The notes below the pieces were generated by a model, which searched no databases, was not told the DNA's origin, and worked only from the letters and a program-made list of their open reading frames with translations. The position numbers and the translations under genes are program-made. Positions 1 to 9,995 of a stretch of DNA of 64,000 nt are shown piece after piece; position 1 is the stretch's first letter, and every line of letters begins with the position of its first letter. The stretch spans positions 23,319,539-23,383,538 of the forward strand of contig CM070636.1 of NCBI GenBank assembly GCA_036346255.1, written 5' to 3'. Source of the DNA: Ampelocalamus luodianensis. Lineage: Eukaryota; Streptophyta; Magnoliopsida; Poales; Poaceae.

Positions 1-32
1 ATTGGTGATACCGGGGGCAAGTCGGCGATATT

Positions 33-185
33 TTCTTGTTAAAAGGGTAACGTCGCGTTGCAACTCGGGCCGCCCGGCCCGATTTTATCAAGCTTAGGCC
101 CAAATAGACCTATTCATGGGGCAGCGCGGCCTAGTCAACCCGGCCTAATTTTTTGGGCTCGGTCAGGGTTGGGCCTGACGTCGGT
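33..185. repeat. GGGC-rich direct repeat, copy 1
   Basis: This stretch of about 150 bases matches 965-1121 in the same orientation with scattered substitutions. Both run from a TTAAAAGGGTAA segment through an AAGCTTAGGCCCAAATAGAC segment to GGTTGGGCCTGA. No coding potential is evident. The pair could be dispersed-repeat copies or the terminal repeats of a small TRIM-like element. Confidence 0.6.
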
Positions 186-964
186 TGTCACATTCGCTCC
201 ATCCTTATATACCCCTTAAACTCCGATTAATCATAGATTTGCATGGCTTTCAACAAATAGACAAATAGAGGGAGAGATTGGACATGCCATCTTATTTTAA
301 TGCCGTTATTTAGGTCAAGACTTGTTGTATTTTACAAATGTTGTAGCCCACAAATAGTTGCTAGCAAAACTATATATGTTGTTGTGTGGTCGAACTGATA
401 CTACTATAGTGTTATATTAGCCTTGCTCCCCTGCAAGTGCAAGTAAAAAAGACTTCACCTTTTTTTGTAAATTAAGATGCACAATAAAACTCAGGATGCA
501 AGCCGAAAGAATGTTTTTTTAATGTGGAGAATGTGATAATGATATGATTAATGTCTAGACACTCGGTAGCCCTCGAAATTCATCACAAGTACAAGTATTG
601 TGATCAAGTTAAAAATAAAATTTGAGGGAATTTAGTTTGGGGGAATACTTTGGTTCTCATTTATACATATTGCAGGGTATTATAACATGTAACATAATTT
701 TTTATCCATCACAAATTACCTCCAAGGCAGCAAAGGCATGATGCGAGTGGCGATGGAGCTCGGCCGAGCGTTCTAGTGTAGCGGAGGACGCTGTGCAGGA
801 CCGAGCACGGCGGAGAAGACTTGATGTGGGCTACGATAGAGCTAGGCCGGGCATGGTGGCGGTAGAGCTGAGGGCGTGGTTCAAGCCGAGTCCAATGACG
901 GTGGCTTGATGTGCTTAGATAATATGCTCTTTTTTTGGGTAGCAAAGCACGTGCATTCATCTAG
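186..964. other. Intergenic, no gene recognised
   Basis: AT-rich sequence between the two GGGC-rich repeats. The only long open frame (709-960, minus strand) is a low-complexity shadow with no recognisable domain. I see nothing else supportable. Confidence 0.5.
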
Positions 965-1121
965 TTCTTATTAAAAGGGTAATGCCACATTACAACTTGG
1001 GCTGCCAGCCTGATTTTGTCAAGCTTAGGCCCAAATAGACCTATACATGGGCAACCTAGCCCGGTCAACCTGGCCTGATTTTTTGGGCTCGGTCAGGGGT
1101 TGGGCCTGATGTCGAGTTGGG
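965..1121. repeat. GGGC-rich direct repeat, copy 2
   Basis: Second copy of the repeat at 33-185, same orientation. Further GGGC-rich sequence continues to about 1440 in this copy only. Confidence 0.6.
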
Positions 1122-1493
1122 CTCAGGTCCCAATTTCCAGTTCGCAAGCCTGACCCGAAGCCTAAAAAAGCCCGATTACATTAAATAAATGATTAAAAAT
1201 AATATCTTTATTCATAAAATAATTAAAAACCAATAGTTTATTTGGGAAAATTAATTTTTATTTTTCCCTAATCAAAAACAGGAAATCAGGTTTTTTTGAG
1301 CTTTGGGCCGATCCTCGGGCTTTCCCTATGTCGGTCTGGGCTCGGGCCTAGCCATTCAAGGCTAGGATTTTATATGCCACGTTTGAACGGGCCCATACCA
1401 GCCCAGGCTTGAGCTTTAATTTTCAAACCCAACCTTCATTCGACTCTTTTAATATATCATTCTATTATATATATAAGACGCTACTACACCAAC
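1122..1493. other. Intergenic, repeat-like
   Basis: Alternating GGGCT/GGGCC-rich and very AT-rich sequence continuing from the repeat at 965-1121, ending in a short TA-rich run just before the MULE. No gene is visible. Confidence 0.5.
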
Positions 1494-1502
1494 GATATTT
1501 TG
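1494..1502. repeat. Candidate 9-bp target site duplication of MULE (left)
   Basis: GATATTTTG here compares with GATATTTCT at 46633-46641, matching in the first seven positions. Nine bases is the usual duplication length for Mutator-like elements. The element is old, so two mismatches are acceptable, but the call is tentative. Confidence 0.4.
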
Positions 1503-1795
1503 AATTTATTTTAAAATTTGGCCCCGTGCTACCATCGTAAATGCAAAAATAGCCCCCTGGCATCGTATTTGCGAAACTAGCCCCTTGACGAGCACGGAAT
1601 TACCGGGGGCTAACGCGTGGCACATCCTGCAGTCCAGGGGCGCAGAAACTCGGCGAGCAGTGCGGCATGTTACTCGAGCGTGGGAACATGCGGCGCCGCG
1701 CGGAAGGTGGTGGTCCCGGCCTCCTTTCGTGCCACCAGAGCGTAGGAAGTGGCTGCCACCCTTCCGCACCACCTGAGCGCAGGTTGTTGCCAGCT
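1503..1795 (+). repeat. MULE left terminal inverted repeat
   Basis: The reverse complement of 46360-46632 aligns here by eye: both read CGTGCTRCCA near the tip, then AATAGCCCCCTGGCATCG, then a GC-rich stretch with several CGCCACC(A/T)GAGCG-type units. The outer ~90 bases match best and similarity fades near 1790. Long TIRs of 200-300 bp are typical of MULEs. Confidence 0.8.
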
Positions 1796-2875
1796 TTCCG
1801 CGCCACCCGAGCGCAGGAACCAGGGGAACCCTGTGCACCCTGCCACGCGGTCGACCTCCCTCGCCCAGCTCCCTGCACAGCACGTGTGTGGCCCATGCGT
1901 CCGCCCTGCCCCCTGCGCTCGGCACGCGCCCGCTACGAACTCGTTCGCATTTCTTCAGCCTGAACCACGAATGAGAGATCAAGGGAGAGGCAGAGAAGGG
2001 AGGAGTAGAGGCCGTGCAAGCAGTTCAATTTTGAGTGGTTTTCAATCGGAATTTGAAGGTTGTGCAATTGCATAAGTTGTAGGTCGACTTGCGAGCATCA
2101 AGAAAAGGTAATTTTCATCCACATGCGAATGATGTGCTTAGTTGACGTAAATGTTTAGTTGATGTGGATGGCACTGTTTAATTAGTCATGGTAATGTCGT
2201 CTTAGTCACGAGAATGATCTACTTGATGTTATTTGATCGTTACTTTAGTGCGGTTAAGTAGTACATTTGTTGAGGTAATTAACTGTGGTACTCAGGTAGT
2301 ACGTTGTATTTCATTTCATGCATGCATCTCTGTCTAATTACGATTTGATGAAATTAGCACGTAGGGATTAATATAGTAATCCTTCATGCAGTACAAATCT
2401 CCATTTTGGAACTAGGTAAATGTACGAATTATTTGAACTGTGGACGCCATGCATTATTTCGCTCGTATGCAGACTATTCGTCATATACATTACGAAATTA
2501 AAATACTTAGTCTGTTAGGAAAAAAATATTATGCAATGTATAGGGTGTTAATTTTTACATGTCCCCCATTGGTTAGAAATTTCGGGAATCCGAAACTTTA
2601 TTAGCTGGAAGTACGCAAACTATTCGGCATGTACTTTAGGAAATGCAAAACCAGCCCAAAAAGAAGATTCCCTAGAATATTCTGTTTTGCAATTTCCAGC
2701 ATTTTCTTTCCAATCGATCTTCCGATCGCTTGTTCTCCATCGTCCGAACTCCGAATCCATTGATTCAAGTTTCTAAATTCATCTAAAATCCTAATCTTCC
2801 TTCTAGTATATTTTTATATTTTTGTGATTTTATTTGTATTTATTCATTTATTTGTGTTTCTCGTTTTGCGCGTAG
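1796..2875 (+). other. MULE 5' leader with putative intron
   Basis: Between the TIR and the first coding exon. A good donor (AAAAG|GTAATT, intron from 2108) and an acceptor (GCGCGTAG, ending 2875) would remove a 768-base AT-rich intron and join a non-coding first exon to the open frame beginning at 2876. No coding potential is seen within it. The splice sites are inferred from consensus only. Confidence 0.45.
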
Positions 2876-4046
2876 AACTCAACACCATCTTCCCTGAACA
2901 TATTGATTGAAGACTTGTTCGTGTTCTATGGTGGTCTCATACGTGATAGGCCATACGGGGTGGACCTATCAAATTGTGACTGGGCCGAGATCCGGGCACC
3001 AGGTCTGAAGGACATTAGCCTGTGCGAGCTAAGGAGGTGCGTGCGTTCCGCGTTCGATCGGGACACTGGAAGGAAGAAGCTACGCATCGAGGCATTGTAT
3101 GCCTCAGCGGCGGGTGGTGCAGGGGAGACATGTTAGCAACTTATGAAGGTGAGCAATGACGCTTCGTGGGCCAACTACATGGAGGTTGTATGCAACCCTA
3201 CCGCTGTGATATATGCTAGGTCGATGGTGTATGTCCAGTTTGTAGAGAGGACGGAATCATCCACCATTGGTGGTTCTGGTGGAGCTGTTGGAGCTGAAGT
3301 GTCTGGGTTGGTCTTCGGCGCTGATGCAAATGCTGGTGTTAGCGGAGATGTGGGCGAGGAAGTGGGTGATGGATACTTGAGGAGGTGTGCGGAGGCTTTC
3401 GAGCCGAATAAAGGCATGGAGAGGTTGTAGGCAGTCTGTATTGACTGCCATGAATACCTTGCTAAGTAGGTGGATGTAGTGGAAAGCGAGGAGGAGGCTA
3501 TGGATACAGCCAGTTTTGGAGAGGAGCTTGATGGAGAAGCTACTATGGAAGGTGTATTAGGTGGTGTTGTGACCACCGACGTTGCGTATGTCTCGTCTAG
3601 ATTGGATAACATCGCAGTGACATCCTTGGTTCTACCACAAACAGAGGAGACAGAGTGGGGGTTTAATGAAGACACTCTGCTCTTAGGGCAGGACTTCCCT
3701 AACAAGAACGCTGCCCAGTAGGTCATTGCTAGATACACCGTCAACATTAACTGGACTTATTGGGTGCACAGGTCCAACCCTGACACCTACATCGTGAAGT
3801 GTGTGGATGGATCTTGCCCTGGCAAGGTTCATGCGCAGTGGTTCAGGGGCGCCGCTACGGACTTCCGCATAACGGTGCTCAAGGATCACACATGCGAGCT
3901 TGCAGAGCCACTTCATAGGCACCGCAACCTGACCTCGTCATATGTTGCGGAGCTGATAAGCCACCTCATCGTAGCTGATGTATCTATTTCACCGAAGCTT
4001 CTTTTGGCAGATGTTGTCAATATGGTGAGCTTCCCGGTTGGCTACA
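2876..4046 (+). pseudogene. MULE (mudrA-like) transposase, N-terminal part
   Basis: One continuous reading frame runs through this whole segment, broken only by four TAG stops (3134, 3428, 3467, 3719). It begins with the N-terminal region of mudrA-type proteins (motif DLFVFYGG), has an acidic middle, and ends with the MuDR DNA-binding zinc-finger region (VKCVDGSCPGKVHAQW, then LKDHTCEL: Cys, Cys, His/Cys ligands). A clear ATG is missing: the frame is open from the acceptor at 2875, and TTG stands where a start might be (2903). The frame is cut at 4046 by a solo LTR and resumes in phase at 9164 (GY|SKVWWVKRK). The protein would bind the TIRs and cut DNA. It is dead as written. Family assignment is firm, exon structure less so. 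Confidence 0.85.
4042..4046. repeat. Target site duplication CTACA (solo LTR A1, left)
   Basis: Perfect 5-base match to 9159-9163, flanking TG...CA ends. It proves a retroviral-type integration into the MULE transposase. Confidence 0.9.
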
Positions 4047-5654
4047 TGTAACATCCCAAGTTTCAGACTTGTGTTTCCAATGTAAGAAAATGAGTAGAAA
4101 TTAAAACTTTTCTTACATCTTGTAATTCCTATATGCCTTGGACAATTGTTGTAAAGAGGTTATGGAAATACAAAGATCACAAGTCATTTTGGTCAACATT
4201 CCAGTCTTCCAAAACATTCTTGTCAAATCTTGGGATCACCTCCTGGAAATATTTCCCCAAGTTCTAGGGTTGTGGTGAGACACCTCTGAAAAATTTCACA
4301 AATTTTGGAAGTTGTTTGAATACTTTTGGAGTCAGGTCAAACCAATTTAAACCCTGGTCAAACCTTGGTCCAGCACCTTGCTGAATTTTTGGAGACAAAT
4401 GCACCTCATAAAAACCTCTGAAAATTTTACACAAGGTCAATAACTCAGCTAGCAAGTTCCTGTAAAAATTTTAGAATTTTTGGAGTTATTTTGCTACCTC
4501 TAATAAATCTTCAAAAGTCTATGTCCAATTTAAAATCAAACCTGGTTCACTGTTCCTTGGGTTTGAGCCGGACTCGGGCTCGAGTCAAAGCCCAGTAACC
4601 CGACTCGGTCGAGCCAAGTCCATAAGCGACTTTGGGTGCGTATGTTTTGGCCGTTGGATTAAGATCCAATGTCCACAACCTCCCCACCGTTTCTTAGTCT
4701 TGGGCAATCTCGGGTGCTCTGAACTGTCCGATTTTGATCGGAGGGCTCACGACCTCCCTGAGCTCCTCCTCTGTTCTTCTTCTTCCTCTGGCTCTCCGTA
4801 CCGCGCGCGTGCGCTGAAGGGGCGGTGGCGATCTGAGCCTCCGTCATCTCGCGGGCCCCATTAACGGCTTTGAGCCCCGCTTTTGCCCATGTCAGGAGCA
4901 GCGCTGACCCGCACCTGCTCCTCTCCTCGTTTTCTCGCGCGGCATCACCTTTTGTCCCATCGCCATTAAAGCCTCCGTCCTCGTGCTCCGTTGGCTTTCA
5001 AGCTACTTGAGCACCTCCGAGGTCCTCCTCTAGCCCCTTCACACTCCCGGTCACCCAGCTCTCTCGTTGTTTGTTGGGTGCAAAACCACCGAGTGCCTCT
5101 CACCCGCCATTTTGAGCTTGGAGCTCTTCACGGTGCGATGTTCCAGTGGATCTCTTGCCTAATCTTTACCCCTCCGAGCACCTCTGTCGTCGTCAAGTTG
5201 TGCCCTAATCCCATTTTTGGTTTGCCTCCACAGGAGCAGCTGGATTTGGATTTTTGGGTTTCGCGGCCGTAGGTGGAGATTCGTCGTTCCCAACTCCGAG
5301 CACTTTGTCGCCGTCATCTTCTCCAGCTCCGGTGAACTGCTCCGCCACTGGGTCTCCTCCGATTTCCCTCGATCCTCTCCTGCACTCGGGTAAGTTCACA
5401 TTAGTCCCTTAGAGCTTAAGGTCTAGCTAGTTTAGCTCGTGGCGTTGGTTTTCGCCGTTTTCGATTTTTGCCGAAAACTGGTCCTCCGCCCTCCTCCGGC
5501 TCGCCGGAGTTCTAGGCCTTCTCCGCCGTCGAGGATGTTCGCATTAGGTTCGCAATAGTATTGCGAATATTTTGGCTTAGTTAGTTAGCGCCGCCATGGC
5601 TTTGGTCGTCGGCGACGTGCCGGCGAGCTCAACGTTGAGCTCTGTACTTTGTCG

Positions 5655-6815
5655 TGATTTTGTCAAGTCACCAAGACCTCCTCGGGTTAATCATGGCCGT
5701 CCATGACCTCCCCAGGTTTAGATCTGAGCCTTAGATTTATGTCCGTAAAAACCTTAAGTCTTGGACCACCCTCCGCCAAATCTCAGCCGTCCAGGACCTC
5801 CTCAAGATTAGATCTGGACCGTAGAGCCTCTGTCAGTAAAAGCGCTAAGTCACAGGATCTCCTTGGATCAATCTCGGCCGTTAAAGACCTCCTAGGTTAG
5901 CTCTAGGCCGTTGGATCTTTGTCTGCGGCAACTATAAGCGCCAGGACCTCCCCTTAGAGTCGATCCTAGCCGTCTAGGACCACCCTGGTTAAATCCTAGC
6001 CGTTTAGATCTTCCCCGTGCGCAAAAGACCTCCCCATAGTCATTTTGCAAAAACCACCCCTAAGACCACCCTTGGGGTCCTCTTTGTAAAAGGCCACCCC
6101 TGGTCTTTTATAAAGGAAACCTCCGGACCTCCCTCCGCGTCGATCTGGACCATTCAGGACCTCCCTATGGAGATCTGAGCCATCCAGACCTCTCCCCGTT
6201 AGAGCTTTACCTTGAAGACCTCCCCGTGGAGATCCTGACTCTTAAAGACCTCCCTCTGTGAGATCTTAACCGTCGGGACCTCCCTCGAGTAATCTCGACC
6301 GTTCAGGACCTCCCCGTGTGGATCTTGGCCATCCAGGACCTCCTCGGTGAGATCCCAACCGTCCAAGTGTCCCTCTGTTAACTTACCGCCAGGACCTCTT
6401 TCGCTTGATCGTGACCGTTGAGACCTCTCTTGCGAGATCTTAGCCGTCAGGACCACCTCGGGTGAACTTTAGCCCGTAGGACCTCCCTTTGGAGATCTTG
6501 ACCGCTGAAGACCTCCCCCGTGAGATCTTAGCCATCCAGACCTCCCTCCGTAGATTTAGCCTTAGGACCTCCCTCGGAGATCAGGACCGTCAGATCTTGG
6601 TCTAACGGTCTCGACCTCCCCTTTGCGCGTCGAGCACCTCCGCGCGGGATTTTCGCGTGTGCTGTGCTACCCCTCGTCAGGACCATTGGATCTGATCTCA
6701 ACGGCCCGGACCTCCCCAGTATGCGTCGCGCGATGCGCTGTGCTTCGTGAGCCGTAGCCGTGCGATGCAAGATCGACGGCCACGACCTCCCCGTTTTCGT
6801 TAAGTCTGTTAGACC
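5655..6815 (+). repeat. Degenerate minisatellite inside LTR A1
   Basis: About 30 imperfect units of roughly 28-45 bases, each combining a GGACCTCCC core with a GATCTTGACCGT-type core, in the same orientation. The units are too diverged for a simple recent tandem array. The same array lies in the other LTR A copies (39735-40720, 57365-58225, 62775-63780). Short reading frames here are shadows. Confidence 0.85.
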
Positions 6816-7848
6816 TCCCAAGAGCTCCAATTTTCAAAGTATTTGGATGTTCAAATTTCAAAAGTGCATAACTTTGTCATTTTGGCTCCTTTTTGAATGA
6901 TTCCAGTTGTTTTAGCTTTGTTATAGAGTGAACTTTAATCTGAGAATGGATTTAGGCACTGTCATGTAGCAGGAAATGATATAAACTGCATTAGCTTGTT
7001 TAGTATAAAAGGTTGCCTAGAAATTCATTAAAAATTTGTAAAATGCATAACTTATTCTCTGCAATTCCAAACTGAGCAAACTAAATTTTGTTAAAACCCA
7101 CTAGGAATGTACTGTAGTATAGAATAGGTCTTAATATGATCCTTGCCACTGAAGTTGATGCTCTACTAGTTTTATAACTTAGAAAAATCATAAGTAATTC
7201 AATTTAACTCCAGATGGCATGAACTCAATTTTGCTAACCTTAGAATGCCAGTATCTACCTACCATAAAAATTTCAAGTTCAGATTCTTTCTAGAAATTTA
7301 TGCCATGAACAGTAACAGACAGGAATTAAAATTGATTTTCTAGGCTGAGAGAAATTGTTTAGGTCATAACTTTTTCATGCTAAGTCCAAATGAAGTAATT
7401 CTTGTTCCTAAAATTGTCTAAAATCAACCTCTTGCTGCTGTATAAATTTCATGGGATTTGGATGTCTTTTGCTGTTGAGTTTTGTTTGGTGTTCTTCGTT
7501 CTTATTGGTTTTATCGCATTTTCGCGTTAGGTTCCGAAGATTATATTGAACCTGAGAATCCTCCTCTGCAGTAAGAACAATTCCAGCAAGGCAAGCAGTT
7601 TGATAATGTTAATCCATGTATTTTCAAGTATTTATGTTGTTTACAAATTCTATGTATGCATTGCTAGTTTGTGTTAAACTATTGTCGTTAGTTGACCTAG
7701 TAGATGCATTTCCTTAGACAAATGATTATCCTTTACTACCATGAGCCTAGGTTATTGCTATGATTTAGAGTTCGTGGATGAGCTCTCGTCACTTAGTAGT
7801 CTCGCGGATTAATTGCTTAGCCATGCTTAGCTTCCGGTAGAAATAGAC

Positions 7849-7870
7849 GGTTATCGACTTGTCGATAACC
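7849..7870 (+). other. Conserved LTR hairpin H1 (family A version)
   Basis: Arms GGTTATCGAC and GTCGATAACC form a perfect 10-bp stem with loop TT. The equivalent hairpin in LTR C (17814-17836) has arms GATCATCGAC and GTCGATGATC: bases differ on both sides but pairing is kept. Confidence 0.75.
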
Positions 7871-8223
7871 TTGATCACATAAAACTTATTATCACTTATG
7901 ATTTCAGCCTTGTGCCATGTTTACTTGTGAAAATTAAAAACTGAAAACAAAATGATTTAGACTTGGGCACAATGGTATGTTGGTATGCTTTTGGGTGTGA
8001 TTGGAATGGTGCCCGGGTCATTAAGGACCGAGTTACTTGCGCCACCGTACTGAGCATTTTGCGTGCTAACCACACTAGAGGGTATGGGACCTCTTTGACT
8101 TAGTACTTTGGCGTGTATTGGCTTTGGGTCGCAGGGAGTCGCAGGAGGGATGGTAATGGGAGCATTGCAGTGTCCGAAAGGCTTCCCCGTGATGGCTGGT
8201 TGTCTTTCGGCTTGCAATGTAAG

Positions 8224-8245
8224 CGTATGGGTTTCTATCCATACG
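8224..8245 (+). other. Conserved LTR hairpin H2 (family A version)
   Basis: Arms CGTATGGGT and ATCCATACG with loop TTCT pair over 9 positions, one being a G-T wobble. In LTR C the stem is perfect (CGTATGGAT). A short CGAGC/GCTCG stem follows directly. Confidence 0.7.
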
Positions 8246-8382
8246 AGCGGCTCGTAGTCAATGCACAATATTGGAAAGCGTCTCGTAGGACTTAGCCGTG
8301 CCAGCATACCTTCGGAAGTGTGCTTTTGTGGCTTAAAGGCGATGCAAGTGTGGGTACATTGGTACACCCTGCGAGGTTAAAA

Positions 8383-8394
8383 CTATTCGAATAG
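8383..8394 (+). other. Conserved palindrome CTATTCGAATAG
   Basis: Perfect 12-base palindrome found unchanged in LTRs of families A, B and C (also 18346, 27403, 29731, 30750, 36248, 38349 and 61404) and in degraded form in D (50833-50844). It always lies about 350-400 bases upstream of the acceptor of the second LTR exon. Role unknown. Confidence 0.8.
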
Positions 8395-9158
8395 CCTTGT
8401 CTAGGTTATGGACACGCTCGGATCATACTGTGAGAACTAGACTACAACCTTTTAATTAAAACTTGATGGGTGGTACGAATCGGAGATTCGTGCTATGTTA
8501 ATGGTGGCTATTGGGTTAGTCACTCCCGGTGGTTACTTGTATTTATCATTAATTCATTTGTTATTTCAACAACAAAACAAATTTGCAAACTTGCTTTTAA
8601 ATGTATTACATTATTGCAAATAAAGTTGGCTTTGTGCAAAATGAGACATACAACCTCCACCTAAATAAGCTGCATGTAGAATATGAATAGGTGCGCTATT
8701 CCACACGTCGATCTTGAGTACATTAGTGTACTCATTTGTGCAGCTTAAATGTTAATTGTTGCAGAGGAAGAAGGTGAGCCCCAAGGGCCTCACTTTTGTG
8801 GTGTGTTGTGGCGATTCGGGCGACTAATCTGGCGGCCTTGGCCGCTTGCCTTGTGGGTTGTGTTGGCTAACCGGTCGACTTTTGTTCTTAGCCATCTTAT
8901 GGCGCTTTTGCTTCCACTGTCATTCTTATATATTGTGTTATTTGGCCGGTCGGCTCTTTTGTAATAACTTTACTTTATGTATGTCGTTGTTGAACTTAGA
9001 GCTAAATGTTGTATGGAAATGATGTATAATTTTGTGATGATGGGCATGTGCTGCAATTCTGGGAAGCACATATCCATCGAGGCTTAGGATATTTAATTAG
9101 TAATGCTAGAACCATATGGAGGTTAAGTGTTACTAGTTAAATACCCCGGGTCCCCACA

Positions 9159-9163
9159 CTACA
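9159..9163. repeat. Target site duplication CTACA (solo LTR A1, right)
   Basis: Right-hand partner of 4042-4046; perfect match. Confidence 0.9.
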
Positions 9164-9840
9164 GCAAGGTGTGGTGGGTGAAACGGAAGGTCCTAGAGCG
9201 TATGTTCAGCACATATGAAGAGGCCTATGACTTTGTCCCAAGAATGCTCCATCAGATTGCAGAATGAAATCCCAGGACATACATTAACAAGCTGGAGCGG
9301 GTGCATCCTATGCAGGGCCGAATTGTTTTGTCCTTGACAGAGTATTCTGGGCCTTCCCTAGGCGAGCGGAGGGTTCATGTACTGTCGTCCCGTGCTGTCG
9401 ATGGACGGCACCTTCCTTGCTGGCAAGTACACAGACACCATCCTCACCACGGTTGTAACCGACGCGAATGGCCAGTTACTCCCTGTGGCCTTCGCGATTG
9501 TTGAGAGAGAGAGAACATAGATAGTTGGTTGAAGTTCCTTGCAAACGTGAAGCAAGCGTTGGTTCAAGACCGCCTAGGTGTGTGTCATCTCGGACCGCAA
9601 TGTTGGGTTGCTATCCGTGTTGAGCATGATGCAAAATGGGACATAGCCCCCCTTCTAGTGGAACGACCTAACGAACCGATGGTGCATGAGGCATCTTGTA
9701 GCGAACTTGCACACAAGGTTCCGAAGCAAGGACTTGATGAAGACCTTCAAGAAGCTATGCATGCAGAACCAAAGGCAGAAGTTTGAGACCGTGTGGAGAC
9801 AACTCGACGAGGAGACCGGCAAGCATGTCAGGAATTCCCA
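9164..9840 (+). pseudogene. MULE transposase, catalytic part
   Basis: Continues the frame interrupted at 4046. Visible landmarks of the MULE transposase domain are VLSMDGTFLAGKY (first catalytic Asp, codon at 9404), TVVTDANGQLLPVAFAIVE, VISDRNVGLL (second Asp, codon at 9593) and WCMRHLVANLHTRF followed by KFETVWRQLDE. The frame is broken by a TGA at 9265, a shift near 9390 and a GA-run expansion near 9508 that throws VERE out of phase, plus further stops near 9640. After about 9840 the similarity ends. The C-terminal part with the SWIM zinc finger expected in this family is absent. It would be the strand-cutting and joining module. It cannot be made as written. Confidence 0.85.
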
Positions 9841-9995
9841 AGACGGCGCGGTAGGGGCAGCGGTAGGAGGTTCTTTATTGCATGGTGTTACTCGTGCCTT
9901 CTGTTGGTCTCCTATCATATGTTTCGCTTTCGTTTTGCTTATTGTAGATCCCATTTTCGTTGCACACTAACTTATTGTTCTACGTATCTCAAGAG

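Larger units (their letters stand above)
7531..8832 (+). pseudogene. LTR-encoded small ORF, two putative exons (copy A1)
   Basis: A putative 60-base exon (7531-7590) lies between an acceptor (CGCGTTAG) and a GC-type donor (CAAG|GCAAGC) and reads SEDYIEPENPPLQ, stop, EQFQQ. A second exon starts after TTGTTGCAG at 8765 and reads EEEGEPQGPHFC, then loses frame relative to other copies. Both junctions are phase 1, as in families B, C and D. Function unknown. The case rests on conservation between families (see 17505-18809). This copy is disabled by a stop and an indel. Confidence 0.4.
4047..9158 (+). mobile_element. Solo LTR, gypsy family A (copy A1)
   Basis: A 5112-base segment starting TGTAACATCCCAAG and ending GGGTCCCCACA, flanked by perfect CTACA duplications, with no internal gag or pol. 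It is therefore a solo LTR left by recombination between the two LTRs of a full element. The same family recurs at 37544-42593 (minus), 55610-59294 (partial) and 60605-64000 (minus, partial). It contains a GC-rich promoter-like region (about 4560-5400), a degenerate minisatellite (5655-6815), an AT-rich stretch, two small putative exons and conserved hairpins (below). A 5 kb LTR is unusually long. Sequence shared with LTR C, and C's chromodomain, suggest a chromovirus (Tekay/Del-like) origin. That lineage call is inference. Confidence 0.9.

Noticed and set aside
709..960. Minus-strand open frame of 83 codons
   Set aside because: Low-complexity His/Ser/Pro-rich translation with no domain, no promoter and no conservation evidence.
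1506..2075. Overlapping frames in three phases within the left TIR
   Set aside because: They overlap each other on both strands within a GC-rich terminal inverted repeat; the right TIR does not preserve any of the frames.
7849..8394. Hammerhead ribozyme (retrozyme-like) in the structured LTR segment
   Set aside because: The conserved hairpins do not contain the CUGAUGA and GAAA core elements in the required arrangement.
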